DNA of 64,000 nucleotides from Methanomicrobiales archaeon (GTDB taxonomy: Archaea > Halobacteriota > Methanomicrobia > Methanomicrobiales > Methanospirillaceae): positions 1 through 64,000 of the forward strand of contig JAAYWH010000035.1 of NCBI GenBank assembly GCA_012516785.1. The letters are read 5' to 3'. Below, one piece after another: positions 26,036 through 35,064 of this stretch. Both the position numbers and the translations under genes were made by a program. Below the pieces are notes generated by a model. The model was not told where the DNA came from. It was given only the letters and a program-made list of their open reading frames with translations, and did no database searches. Positions within the stretch are counted from its first letter, which is position 1. Each line of letters starts with the position of its first letter.

Positions 26036-27394
26036 TCAGGATTCATGCCGCTGGTAATCGTCCTGGAGCCGGACAATATCATCCTCGCCGATATATTCCC
26101 CGATCTGCACCTCTATGATCTCGAGAGGGACAAGCCCGGGATTTTCCAGCCGGTGCACCGCACCGATGGGAACGAACGTGCTCTCTCCTTTCCGGAGGAG
26201 GCGCTCCTGTCCGTCGATATGGACCTTTGCGGTCCCGTGGACCACGACCCAGTGCTCACTCCGGTGATGGTGCATCTGGAGGGAGAGTCTCCGCCCTTGA
26301 GGTACCGTGATCCGTTTGATCCGATACGAGGGTCCGTCCTCAAGCCGGGTATAGGAGCCCCATGGGCGGTACTCGGTCAGGTGGCTGTCAGCCCTGGGAT
26401 CCCCTTTCTGCCGCAGGAGGGCAACCGCCTCTTTCGCCTCGTGTGCCCGCTGCCGTGGGGCGATGAGGGTGACATCCCCGGAATCGATGATCGCGGTGTC
26501 ATGGACGCCGATCGTAATCACGAGGTGATCCCCGATCACGAGGTTTCCGGTGGAATCAAGGCCGATATACTCGCCCCGGACCGCATTCTCCTCGCCGTTC
26601 TTCTGAAGGACCGAGTAAAAGGCATCGAACGAACCGAGATCGTTCCACCCGGTCTCAAGGGGCACCACGGCGGCACGGGAGGTCTTCTCCATCAGTCCGT
26701 AGTCAATTGAGACGGAGGGGACCTCACGGTATGCTTCCTCCAGGGGTCTCGTGAAAGCCCGGGCGATATCGGGGGCGTGAACACCACATTCCTCGAAGAA
26801 GAGCCGGGTTGAGAAGAGGAACATGCCGCTGTTCCACAGGTAGCCGTCCTGCAGGTATCGTTCGGCGGTGACCCGGTCGGGCTTCTCAGTAAAGGAGGAG
26901 ACGGAATACGCCCCCCCGATTGCTGGCCCCGGCCTGATATATCCATACCCGGTATGGGGCTCGGTCCCCTTCACCCCGAAGAGGACCAGCCACCTGTCGG
27001 CAAGCTCCTCGGCTTTCCGCAGGGCGTCAGCATACACCGGCCCTGCATGCACCATGTGATCGGAGGGGAGGACCGCGACCTTCGCTGGTCCGGACGACTG
27101 CTCAATCTCGCGGAGCCCGTAATAGACCGCAGGAAGGGTATTCTTTCCTTCCGGTTCAGAGAGAATCCGGCAACCGCATCCGATCATCCCAGCCTGGTCC
27201 CGTGCGATGAACTCCTGGTCGGGATTGGTGACAACAACGATCTCCTCCGGGGAGGAGAAGATCAGGGCTCGCCGGAGGGTGAGCTGGTAAAGGGAGTGGC
27301 CGTCAAAGATCGGGAGGAACTGCTTGGGAAAGTGCCCCCGGCTGAGGGGAAACAGCCGTGTGCCGCTTCCGCCGGCAAGGATCAGGGTATGTAT
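26036..27394 (-). CDS. manC: Mannose-1-phosphate guanylyltransferase/mannose-6-phosphate isomerase
   Basis: A 452-residue bifunctional type II enzyme supplying GDP-mannose. The N-terminal GT-A domain has LILAGGSGTRLFPLSRGHFPKQFL, and there are VLPSDH and FTEKP motifs. The C-terminal cupin (about 345-450) has YRPWGSYTRLEDG, QMHHHRSEHWVVVHG and a VPIGAVHRLENPG motif. No ATG, GTG or TTG lies between the strong Shine-Dalgarno GGAGGAGGA and the conserved N-terminus; ATA at 27394-27392 is ideally spaced. The only in-frame canonical start upstream is TTG 27457, which overlaps the TATA region. Confidence 0.9.
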   Translation of the reverse strand: MHTLILAGGSGTRLFPLSRGHFPKQFLPIFDGHSLYQLTLRRALIFSSPEEIVVVTNPDQEFIARDQAGMIGCGCRILSEPEGKNTLPAVYYGLREIEQSSGPAKVAVLPSDHMVHAGPVYADALRKAEELADRWLVLFGVKGTEPHTGYGYIRPGPAIGGAYSVSSFTEKPDRVTAERYLQDGYLWNSGMFLFSTRLFFEECGVHAPDIARAFTRPLEEAYREVPSVSIDYGLMEKTSRAAVVPLETGWNDLGSFDAFYSVLQKNGEENAVRGEYIGLDSTGNLVIGDHLVITIGVHDTAIIDSGDVTLIAPRQRAHEAKEAVALLRQKGDPRADSHLTEYRPWGSYTRLEDGPSYRIKRITVPQGRRLSLQMHHHRSEHWVVVHGTAKVHIDGQERLLRKGESTFVPIGAVHRLENPGLVPLEIIEVQIGEYIGEDDIVRLQDDYQRHES

Positions 27395-27435
27395 GATGTA
27401 TCCTCCTCCATGATAGTGGAGAATATGGCATCTCC

Positions 27436-27450
27436 CCCCATATATCGGTT
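27436..27450 (-). promoter_or_regulatory. TATA-like box upstream of manC
   Basis: CCGATATATGG on the minus strand, about 45 bases before the ATA proposed as start. Initiation about 25 bases downstream would include the GGAGGAGGA site but exclude the TTG at 27457. Confidence 0.45.
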
Positions 27451-27626
27451 TTTTCAACAGGGGGGTTTTCAGCGGAACAAACCTATGGGCGTCGTTCTAT
27501 TCAGCACTGCCGCTCCCCCCTCAGGGGAGCCCGGCAGACAGGTCGGCACGAACAAGGGCCTTGACGGTTCCGGTAACCTTCGGATGTCACCGGTCATCGC
27601 GAGGAATTTTAAAAGACCGGCACTAT

Positions 27627-27877
27627 TTACCGGTAGACTGCTCTCCTAGGACCAATGCGTAAAATAAGAACAGAATCAGGGTATCGTGCATTTATCACCC
27701 GATACTCACCGCTACGATAGCGGAACCTTCCTTTGAACTCTCCAGAGAGGGGCTCCCCGCAATCGGGAGAGAACCGATGGTCTCCTCAATCTCCCTGACA
27801 CTTCGCTCTGCAATGGGGGGATCAAGATGGCTGAGATCACGAAGGACCGATGATTTATATTCAATGGGAGATGCCAA
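27627..27877 (-). pseudogene. RelE/ParE-type toxin, frameshifted
   Basis: The frame from ATG 27877 reads SPIEYKSSVLRDLSHLD ... EETIGSLPIAGSPS, the N-terminal half of a RelE-like toxin, then loses homology and stops at 27695. In the next frame the DNA reads PLSGEFKGRFRYRSGEYRV and ARYPDSVLILRIGPRRAVYR to a stop at 27629-27627, the expected C-terminal half. A single missing base near 27751-27756 (GGGAGCCCC where GGGAAGCCCC is expected) restores an 83-residue toxin. The gene overlaps the antitoxin by 17 bases. Confidence 0.8.
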
Positions 27878-28085
27878 GACGCTTCCTCATTTCATCGGCT
27901 GAAATGATCAGATCATCTTTGTCCCTGAGTCGCTCCAGAGCGATCAGGTAATCCGCGTATTCCTGGAGGGAGAGCTCGGCTGCCTTCCGGATAATGTAGC
28001 TCTTATTCCGGTCAACCTCTTGTGCATGCTGTTCCAGCGCCGCATCCCGATCATCCGGGATACGGATCGTAATGACCCTTGTCAT
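27861..28085 (-). CDS. Ribbon-helix-helix antitoxin
   Basis: A 74-residue protein with the CopG-like ribbon RVITIRIPDD at its N-terminus, followed by the YIIRKAAELSLQEYADYLIALERL helix, as in RelB-like antitoxins paired with RelE-type toxins. It should bind its own promoter and the toxin. Its frame is intact, unlike the toxin. It overlaps the toxin start by 17 bases. Confidence 0.87.
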   Translation of the reverse strand: MTRVITIRIPDDRDAALEQHAQEVDRNKSYIIRKAAELSLQEYADYLIALERLRDKDDLIISADEMRKRLGISH

Positions 28086-28107
28086 CCGTTGTCAGGTATT
28101 AATTATA

Positions 28108-28128
28108 TTGTATTTTATTGTAATACAA
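28108..28128. promoter_or_regulatory. Inverted repeat, likely operator of the toxin-antitoxin pair
   Basis: TTGTATT (28108-28114) and AATACAA (28122-28128) form 7-base arms in very AT-rich DNA 23 bases upstream of the antitoxin ATG, overlapping the expected TATA box. RHH antitoxins usually bind such palindromes. Confidence 0.55.
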
Positions 28129-28276
28129 CACTTCCCGGCACAAACTCCTTCCCGACCAAGGAATGAGGAATCAATCGTACCGTTCTCCTGATCCCACCTT
28201 CCAGGATTGAGAGAAGAATACTCTTCACCATGGCATCCGGCCCATCCTGGAACCAGCCAGAACGGTACTCGTCCGA

Positions 28277-28618
28277 TCAGATGAAGATGAGATTGGCGAT
28301 GATGAGCACGAGCATCATCACGCCCATCCCGACCGCGGCCGTGGAGCAGAGAAGGTTGCCGCCATGCCAGAAATTATCCTCCCGCTCCCTCCTGTTGAAC
28401 CAGACCGTGGCGGCGATGAGCCCGGCGATCACGATGATTTTCGTCACCCCGACAACGGTGATAAAGGTCAGGGGATACGTCATGAACCGGGCAAAAAGGG
28501 CGTTTGCCTCGGTGAAGCCGGGGAGGAAGAGGACCCCGTATGATGAGATGGCAAAGTCTGCCGCCATCAGGAAGATGAATGCCGCAAGCATGATCTTCTG
28601 GTAGCGGGTGAGTATCAT
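28277..28618 (-). CDS. DUF5658-like membrane protein
   Basis: A 113-residue protein with four hydrophobic helices (about 8-28, 45-68, 85-100 and 96-112). The pattern DFAISSYGVLFLPGFTEANALFARFMTYPL, with a conserved E-N in the first loop, fits small membrane families such as DUF5658 in methanogens. Function unknown; stands alone. Confidence 0.72.
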   Translation of the reverse strand: MILTRYQKIMLAAFIFLMAADFAISSYGVLFLPGFTEANALFARFMTYPLTFITVVGVTKIIVIAGLIAATVWFNRREREDNFWHGGNLLCSTAAVGMGVMMLVLIIANLIFI

Positions 28619-28829
28619 ACATTACCATCGAATCCCTCATTTAATGAGTTTCTGATAGGGGCAAACTGACGACGTGAAAAGGACATGCATACCTGGTGGG
28701 AGAATCCCCGGGCCCCTGGGTGACACCACGGGGGTTAGTCCGATGACCCATGGGGTTCCCCATGTGCTCCCCCCCACACGGTGATTCAACCTGGGCCCCC
28801 TTTTTTCCCGTGACCCTTCCACAATTCAT

Positions 28830-30056
28830 ATGATGCCAGACTCCCGATCCCTACCCATGGTCTCCATCGCATCGATCAGGGAGGCAGATGCCCTGCTTTC
28901 AGGGAAGATCATCCGGACTCCTCTGGTCTACTCCCCCACATTTTCAGAGAGGACAGGTGCCGGCGTGTATCTCAAACTCGAGACGATGCAGAAGGCAGGA
29001 TCCTTCAAGGTCAGGGGTGCTGCAAACCGGATCTTGTCCCTGAGGGATTCGATCGGTCCCGGGGGTGTCATAGCGGCTTCTGCAGGAAACCATGCCCAGG
29101 GAGTTGCCGTAGCTGCTGGCATAGCCGGAATCCCGGCAACCATTGTTATGCCGGTATGGGTCTCACCAGGAAAGCAGGAAGCGGCGGCAGGATATGGTGC
29201 CAGGATACTTCTCAAGGGCAACACACTCGAAGAGAGCCTTGCCTGTGCACAGGATCTCGCAGAAACCAGTGCGATGACGTTCATCCACCCCTTCGATGAT
29301 GAGGCTGTTATCGCAGGGCAGGGGACGATCGGTCTGGAGATCCTCGAGGATCTCCCGGATGTGGAGACGGTTGTAGTCCCTGTCGGAGGAGGAGGGCTGA
29401 TTGCAGGCATAGCCACCGCAGTGAAGTCTGAACTCCCTGACGTGAGGGTGACAGGGGTGCAGGTCTCGGCATGCCCCTCGGCAGTCGCCGCACGAAAAGC
29501 CGGGGGACCGGTGACCGTGGTGTCCCATCCAACGATCGCTGATGGGATACGGGTGACGCGGACCGGGGAGGTAACCTGGCCGGCAATCCGCGACCTTGTC
29601 GATGAAGTCGTGGTGGTCGATGACAATCAGGTCATCGCTGCCATCACGGTACTGCTCGAACGAAAGAAGGTCCTCGCTGAAGGAGCGGGGGCAGCCCCCC
29701 TTGCAGCACTTCTCTCCGGGGGTATCACCCTCCATCCCGGAGAACAGGTGGTTGCCGTCATATCGGGGGGAAACCTTGACTCGTTTCTCCTCGAGCGGGT
29801 CATCCGGAAAGGGCTCTTTGATGCCGGCAAGCTGCTCCGGTGCACGATCGATATCGAGGAAGAGGTGAAAGCCCTCCCCGCACTCCTCTCCCTTATCGCC
29901 AACGAGGGGGCCATCATCTCCCGGATCGAGCAGGAGCGGGGATCTCCCGATCTTCCTCTCTCCCTGAACCGGGTGACTTTGGAAATGGAGTTACGGGGTC
30001 CCGAACACGGGGATCGGGTGCTCCACGTGCTCAGAGACCATGGGTACCGGGTTTGA
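28830..30056 (+). CDS. ilvA: Threonine ammonia-lyase
   Basis: A 408-residue PLP enzyme that deaminates threonine to 2-oxobutyrate. The PLP lysine is in KAGSFKVRGAANR, followed by AASAGNHAQGVA and the glycine loop PVGGGGLIAG. The C-terminal 75 residues form an ACT-like regulatory domain (IDIEEEVKALPALLSLIANEGAIISRIEQER), as in the catabolic/archaeal short form. The start at 28830 is uncertain; ATG 28857 (MVSIASIREAD) is also plausible. It stands alone. Confidence 0.92.
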   Translation: MMPDSRSLPMVSIASIREADALLSGKIIRTPLVYSPTFSERTGAGVYLKLETMQKAGSFKVRGAANRILSLRDSIGPGGVIAASAGNHAQGVAVAAGIAGIPATIVMPVWVSPGKQEAAAGYGARILLKGNTLEESLACAQDLAETSAMTFIHPFDDEAVIAGQGTIGLEILEDLPDVETVVVPVGGGGLIAGIATAVKSELPDVRVTGVQVSACPSAVAARKAGGPVTVVSHPTIADGIRVTRTGEVTWPAIRDLVDEVVVVDDNQVIAAITVLLERKKVLAEGAGAAPLAALLSGGITLHPGEQVVAVISGGNLDSFLLERVIRKGLFDAGKLLRCTIDIEEEVKALPALLSLIANEGAIISRIEQERGSPDLPLSLNRVTLEMELRGPEHGDRVLHVLRDHGYRV

Positions 30057-30154
30057 GTGTGCACAACCGGAGCGTTCACAGGGAACTGTTGAAGGGATGT
30101 GCTATTGTAACGAACGAGGATGATCAGGAAAGCATCCGATACGGGCACCATGGT

Positions 30155-30424
30155 TCATGGTCGGTTCGCTGCTGATGGCAGGTATTCCCGCGATTCTTTC
30201 TCCCAGGGGATGAACTGGCGAGGCATCGACCCGTACTCCTTTTTTGCCCAGGAGACCGGGATAGCAGAGAGATAGGGGGCTACCGAACTCTGGCCAGGGT
30301 GCTCATAATGGAGGAAGAACCGGCCGTTCCTGGTCCGGTAGAGGTGCTTTGCCCCGTCCTTTGATGAGGCTACCAGGGTTGCTGTTGCCGTATTGTACTT
30401 CAGGCCATTGATCACCTGCTCCAT
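30155..30424 (-). CDS. Small soluble protein, 89 aa, unknown
   Basis: It starts MEQVINGLKYNTATATLVAS and has LYRTRNGRFFLHYE and MPRQFIPWEKE, a pattern of short phage- or plasmid-like hypothetical proteins (YDTATAT ... LYRTKNGxFFL). An ideal Shine-Dalgarno (GAGGAGATCC) precedes the ATG. Its function is unknown; such genes often sit near mobile or stress loci. Confidence 0.75.
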   Translation of the reverse strand: MEQVINGLKYNTATATLVASSKDGAKHLYRTRNGRFFLHYEHPGQSSVAPYLSAIPVSWAKKEYGSMPRQFIPWEKESREYLPSAANRP

Positions 30425-30756
30425 GGGATCTCCTCAATGATGAGTGAAACAACAGGAGATCCCATAATAGTTTGCGGCAGCAGCAACAGGGAAGAGGACA
30501 AGGACTAGGGGAACCATCTTTCATGGGCCGGATATCATGATGGACACCCTTGCTCTCCCTCATGCAATGCGTGCTGCAGTCACCGAAATTGCGCCCGGCT
30601 ATGGTTCATTGCCCCTTCTTATGGTGATCCCGATTCAGGGGTCCCACATAAAACAGCGATGAAGGAAAAAAATTACAGGATTCGGCCTGAGTCCACACTC
30701 ACCTCATGGAGTACATGCGAGGGCCATGTGCAGAAAAAGAAGTGTACATTCCGGGA

Positions 30757-31284
30757 TCACTGTGCGATCGAGAGCATGTACTCGGTCCCCGCAGGGGCGA
30801 TGGGTACTTCGAAGACGAGTCTCCCGCGACGGGTCTCATTGATCGGGATGGTGGCCTCCCGGAACCCATTCACGAGGCTGAACGATGCATCGTGATAGCG
30901 ATACTGCGTCCGGGAGGAATCCATGAGCGTGACAGACTCAGGGCGGTAGAGATACCCCTCAGGATACCCCACATTCCTGAGCGAGAAGTCCACCACCACG
31001 TACTCGTTGCCAGCACCAGGGTGCAGGAGAGGACTGCTGGAGTTCCATCCCGAAATACTGTACAGGCTGATGACCAGCCGTGAGGTCGCAAGAGTAGGTA
31101 CCGTCTCCTTTTTTTCCCCCACAATAAAATCGGGCGCGGGGTGGGTGGTGGAGGTGCCAGGGGCGGTTGATGGTGAAGGGGGGAGTGAGGCAGAAGGGGC
31201 CGAATCTTCCGAAGTGCAACCAGAGAAGAGGATCATCGCTCCAGCAAGACACAGGAGCAAGGGAACGATCAGCAGTCTCCGCAT
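30757..31284 (-). CDS. Membrane lipoprotein, DUF4352-like
   Basis: A 175-residue protein starting MRRLLIVPLLLCLAGAMILFSGC; FSGC is a lipobox, so the N-terminal Cys is probably lipidated. After a Ser/Pro linker, residues about 50-175 form a beta-sandwich of the DUF4352/telokin-like kind (NEYVVVDFSLRNVGYPEGYLY ... GRLVFEVPIAPAGTEYMLSI). The ATG at 31284 is used; the longer frame to 31473 adds non-coding-like sequence. Confidence 0.8.
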   Translation of the reverse strand: MRRLLIVPLLLCLAGAMILFSGCTSEDSAPSASLPPSPSTAPGTSTTHPAPDFIVGEKKETVPTLATSRLVISLYSISGWNSSSPLLHPGAGNEYVVVDFSLRNVGYPEGYLYRPESVTLMDSSRTQYRYHDASFSLVNGFREATIPINETRRGRLVFEVPIAPAGTEYMLSIAQ

Positions 31285-31892
31285 GATGACGAGGTCAGTA
31301 TCCAACAATAAATACCTCACTGCCGGACAGCGGGGGGTTCCCAAGAGCGGTCCCCCTGCAGTATCCGCCTGACGAATTCCTGCCCCGGAGCAGTGATGGC
31401 CGCCAGATTCAAAGAGCAATTCACGGTTATTTTGAAATAATAACGTTAATAAGGTGATTTTGAAACGGGCCATCCCATTCAGACCTGGTTATCTGAGCAA
31501 GTGGATAAGAACGCATAGGAATGCGATCGGAATATGCAAACTGCTGCACTGAGGAAAAAAAGATTCATCTTTGTGTATAGCATTATGCGGTTTATTTGTC
31601 AGAAGAGCCCGACGGGAAAGAGAATGTAAGCGAGCGATTACCGGGAATATTTTTCAAATTCCGGCAGGATGGTGAGAGATAAAGACTGATCAGGTCTCCC
31701 CACGAATTCAGGGAGAACCAGGGGGGTACGACTGGTTCTTGGAGAGGTACTGTACTACCAGATGTACTGCCAGGTGGGGGATAGCTCTCTGATGGTCCAT
31801 TCTTATGAGCATGCTAAGAGAGAAGGGGTACGATAAGATCGGGATTGCATTCCCAAGAGCATTCTCACCAGGATGGTGAACGAGGAGCCTCC
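31285..31892. other. Intergenic region, nothing recognised
   Basis: About 600 bases between the lipoprotein gene start and the XerA stop. It has AT-rich patches (31420-31460 and 31650) and no reading frame with homology or a ribosome binding site. Confidence 0.4.
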
Positions 31893-32849
31893 TTACGCAG
31901 GTCCTTCCCCCGGCTCCTCCTCTTTTTTCGCCGGTTTCGGGGCAGGATGCTCTGAGAGCGGGAAGAACTCCTGGTAGACCTTCCGCCGCTCATCGAGGTC
32001 AGTGTGGAGGTAGATCTCGGTCGTCTTGATCGAGGTATGCCCGAGGTTCTCCTGGACCACCCGGAGGTTCTTTGACCGGCGGTAGAGCTCGCTTGCGTAG
32101 CTGTGCCGGATCTTGTGGGGGGTGATCCCCTGCGGGGCATACTTTTTAAAGATGTGCTGGACCGAACGGGGGGAGATATGGTGCCCCATCTGCCCCAAAA
32201 AGAGCGGCCCCTCGATCCGGTTGCCGATGAACCGGGAGATCTCCTCCAGGGTCTCGTGGTCGATGAAGACGATCCGGATCTTGCCCCCCTTCCCCCGGAC
32301 CTTGATCATCTCGTCCTCGAAATCGATATCCTCGATGTTGATCCCGCAGAGCTCCGAGACCCGGACCCCGGTGGCATAGATCGTCCTGACGATCAGCCGG
32401 TCCCGGTCATCCTCGATGGAGGCGATCAGCCGGAGCACCTGGCTGTGCTTCAGGTACCGGAGCTCCTGGTCCTTGATCTTCGGCCGCTCGATCGCGACCA
32501 TCGGGTTTGCCGTGATCACCCCCTGGGAGTAGAGGAACCGGTAGAACGAGCTGAGCGTCGAGATGATCCGGTGGGTGGTCTTCGCCTTGTACGGTTTCCG
32601 GGTATTGATGAACGTGAAATAGTCCGTGATGAGGACCGGCTTCACCTCAACGGTCGTGTCCAGCCGGGCCTTTGAGAAGTCCTCCCAGAAGAGCTCGATC
32701 TTCTCGGGATTGTTCCTCCGCAGCCAGACATAGGAGGCGAAATGGCGGACCACCTGCTCGTAGCTCTGGATGGTCCGGGGGGAATAATTGCGCATCCGGA
32801 GGTAGTGACGGTAACTCACCAGCCATTCGGAAAAATAACCCCCATCCAT
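31893..32849 (-). CDS. xerA: Tyrosine recombinase XerA
   Basis: A 318-residue recombinase. Residues about 5-105 are the SAM-like core-binding domain (YRHYLRMRNYSPRTIQSYEQVVRHF). The catalytic domain has R in ATGVRVSELC, K in GKGGKIR, HKIRHSYA (HxxR), LGHTS (second H) and the nucleophile Tyr in TTEIYLHTD. Archaeal XerA resolves chromosome dimers at dif; integrases are the alternative, but the gene has no element features. The C-terminus has a charged tail (KEEEPGEGPA). A TATA-like box (CTTTAATTATC) is near 32871-32881 on the minus strand. Confidence 0.9.
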   Translation of the reverse strand: MDGGYFSEWLVSYRHYLRMRNYSPRTIQSYEQVVRHFASYVWLRRNNPEKIELFWEDFSKARLDTTVEVKPVLITDYFTFINTRKPYKAKTTHRIISTLSSFYRFLYSQGVITANPMVAIERPKIKDQELRYLKHSQVLRLIASIEDDRDRLIVRTIYATGVRVSELCGINIEDIDFEDEMIKVRGKGGKIRIVFIDHETLEEISRFIGNRIEGPLFLGQMGHHISPRSVQHIFKKYAPQGITPHKIRHSYASELYRRSKNLRVVQENLGHTSIKTTEIYLHTDLDERRKVYQEFFPLSEHPAPKPAKKEEEPGEGPA

Positions 32850-34530
32850 GCTCTATTCTTTATAACGACTGATAATTAAAGTTTTGCGCAGAATACACAT
32901 TTGCCGCAATGAATCCCCGATTCCAGGAAAAATCAGCAGGCATTCCAGGATCCCTGATTTCAGGCTCATCAGGCAGGAGACAGTTCTCCCCAGCACGAAT
33001 TATCAGGGCACGATCCTCCCCTGCATGCTCAGGGAACCGCCATTATGGGGTGGGACCTGAAACGATATCCGTTATCCCCCCTCCATGAAGAGGGAGTAGC
33101 CATTCGCGGAATCGGACCCATGTTCATCGTCGAAGAATCTCAGAAAGCCCCATAGATTCGTTCTGTTGGCAGATCGAGACCCCCCGCAATAGGCTGGAGG
33201 GTCAAAATGAAAAGAACGCCTGTCTAGGAAAGGAGGAGAATGTATCCCAGGAGACCCCAGGACGTGAGCAGGATTACGTTCCCAGTATACTCTTCCTGTT
33301 CCTGCTCATCATTCTGACAGTATCGCAGGGCAGGTTCTATTCAAGGGAGCGCTGGGCTGACCAGGTTCCACTCGTTTTCAGAACAAGGGGGATGCCCTCT
33401 GGACCCGCAAGAACCAGTGGCAGTGGCAAGGGCATACCCCAAAGCCCCCTTCCAATGTAGAGAAGATCACCTCTCCCTCAGCACGTGGGACCAGGTTCCC
33501 GTGATCAACTCCCGAAAAAGTTCAGAACGCCACATGGTATCCCCTGGTGCTGCAGGCTTATCTGACCCGATCTTCTGTATCAATACCTCCACGTCATCCG
33601 TCTTTTCGACCGGTGAGGATCGAAGAGGACAGGGTTGAACCCTGGCATGAAAGCTTCACGCTAAGCCGTGGTTCAACACACGCTTCCTTTTCCCGGATTG
33701 ATACCGACCGGTGATGGAATGAAAAGCCGAAGCATGACGATTTGCGACCTGCTCTGATAAACAGGGGATTGTCCGATTCGATGACGAATGATGTGGTATT
33801 CCCTCCACGAAATCGATCCCCGAGCATTCTTCTCCACAAGCCTGAACACCACTACTGAGTGAATCACTCCCTCTGATGATTACCATGGAACCGGCCTGAA
33901 GTCGGAGTCACGGATGAAAAGAGATCCTGCTATCCCGGGAGGCACTTCAAAGGAGATCCCTCTGGCCCACCCTTTGCGATCGATAGGGTGCTCTTTCATG
34001 GTATCCCCTTCGTCCGCCTGCAGGGTCAGGAATCATACCAGGAGAAAAAATCCGCATGCGGAAGCATGATTCCGTGTTCTCTCATACATGCGGGCACCCC
34101 TCTCGTTCCATCTTCAGTGTTTTTTGCGGCAGGCCCATTCACCTGATGAGGCCGAAGACAAACGGGAAACGATCACAGGGATTTGGGATCATGGTACACA
34201 CGGATGTACCGATCCGCCCGTTCTGGAGGGCAATACTGCCCCGGCTGCTCCGGGATCCGTTCAAACCGGGAAAGAGAGCAGCGCAATCAGGCTGCTGCTT
34301 ATCCATCGGAACCTGTTGGAGGATGAATCACCAGGATCCTGCAGGATGGTAAAAAAGAATCTATTCAGCCCCATATTCTGAAAATAATTCAAAATCTTCG
34401 TTTGAATCACTCACCAGGCCAGTTGCGCGTTCCACAAAATAAACCATATGATGCTATATCCTAAAGGGGTGCCCGAGCACGCCAATCCCGCATCCTATAA
34501 TAAATCCTGTGCGCCTAACGTACTGATCAG
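32850..34530. other. Long region without recognisable genes
   Basis: About 1.68 kb between xerA and the DUF5806 gene. Frames of 60-100 residues occur on both strands but overlap each other and match nothing. Visible structure: an inverted repeat GTTGAACC (33634-33641)/GGTTCAAC (33670-33677), the perfect palindrome TCCGCATGCGGA (34051-34062), a Shine-Dalgarno-like AAAGGAGGAGAATG at 33229 with only a 25-codon frame, and an AT-rich promoter zone at 34380-34500. It may be decayed DNA or carry an untranslated RNA. Confidence 0.45.
34440..34460 (+). promoter_or_regulatory. Motif taaacc..atgatgctata, copy 1
   Basis: TAAACCatATGATGCTATA lies 70-90 bases upstream of the DUF5806 ATG. The same sequence with two changes (TAAACCgcATGATGCTATA) is at 37208-37226 upstream of the acylphosphatase gene. 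A shared regulator site or promoter element is likely. Confidence 0.5.
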
Positions 34531-35064
34531 ATGGTGCAGCAGTTCGGTCAGGACGATGTCAACAAGTACAGGAAATTCAGGAAGGTGGATGGCGCCACCT
34601 ACCGGAAAGTAAACCAGTTCCTGCGGAAGCGGACCTACATCACTGCTCGCGAGTGGGCGATCGCCCGCCTCTGCACCGATTTCCGGACACGGAACGGGGC
34701 AGAGATGACCTTCATCGGACTGCACCTGCCGGAACTCGTCCCGTTCATGCAGGAGACCTATTCGCCCCAGGCGGTCAACCAGGCCCGGAACTCCTTCAAG
34801 AAGAAAGTGACCAAGTCCGGGGCCACCTTCTTTTACGGCGCCATGTGCGGATTCTTCACCTCAGAAGAGCTCGATGACCTCCTCTTTGAGGCAAGCGAAG
34901 TGGCACGGTTCCTCCTTGAAGTGGAGCGCTCATCGCTGGATATCGATGAAGAGATCGACATCGAGGACCGGATCTCCGATATTATGAGAAGTGTGGGAGA
35001 GTCCGCTGCTGCCCTGATCCGCACCCGGGCAGAAGATGAGGAAAAAAAGGAGGGCGAATCCTGA
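34531..35064 (+). CDS. DUF5806 family protein
   Basis: A 177-residue soluble protein with the family core KYRKFRKVDGATYRKVNQFL ... ITAREWAIARLCTDFRT and AGATFFYGAMCGFFTSEELDDLLFEASEVARFLLEVE, which I know from haloarchaea and methanogens. Function is unknown; the N-terminus looks helical and basic, with a winged-helix-like part. Its stop overlaps the mobB start (TGATG), so translation is coupled. Confidence 0.83.
   Translation: MVQQFGQDDVNKYRKFRKVDGATYRKVNQFLRKRTYITAREWAIARLCTDFRTRNGAEMTFIGLHLPELVPFMQETYSPQAVNQARNSFKKKVTKSGATFFYGAMCGFFTSEELDDLLFEASEVARFLLEVERSSLDIDEEIDIEDRISDIMRSVGESAAALIRTRAEDEEKKEGES

Noticed and set aside
33229-33310. AAAGGAGGAGAATG in the long gene-poor region as a gene start
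   Set aside because: The frame stops after about 25 codons, and the longer neighbouring frame lacks a start codon and homology.
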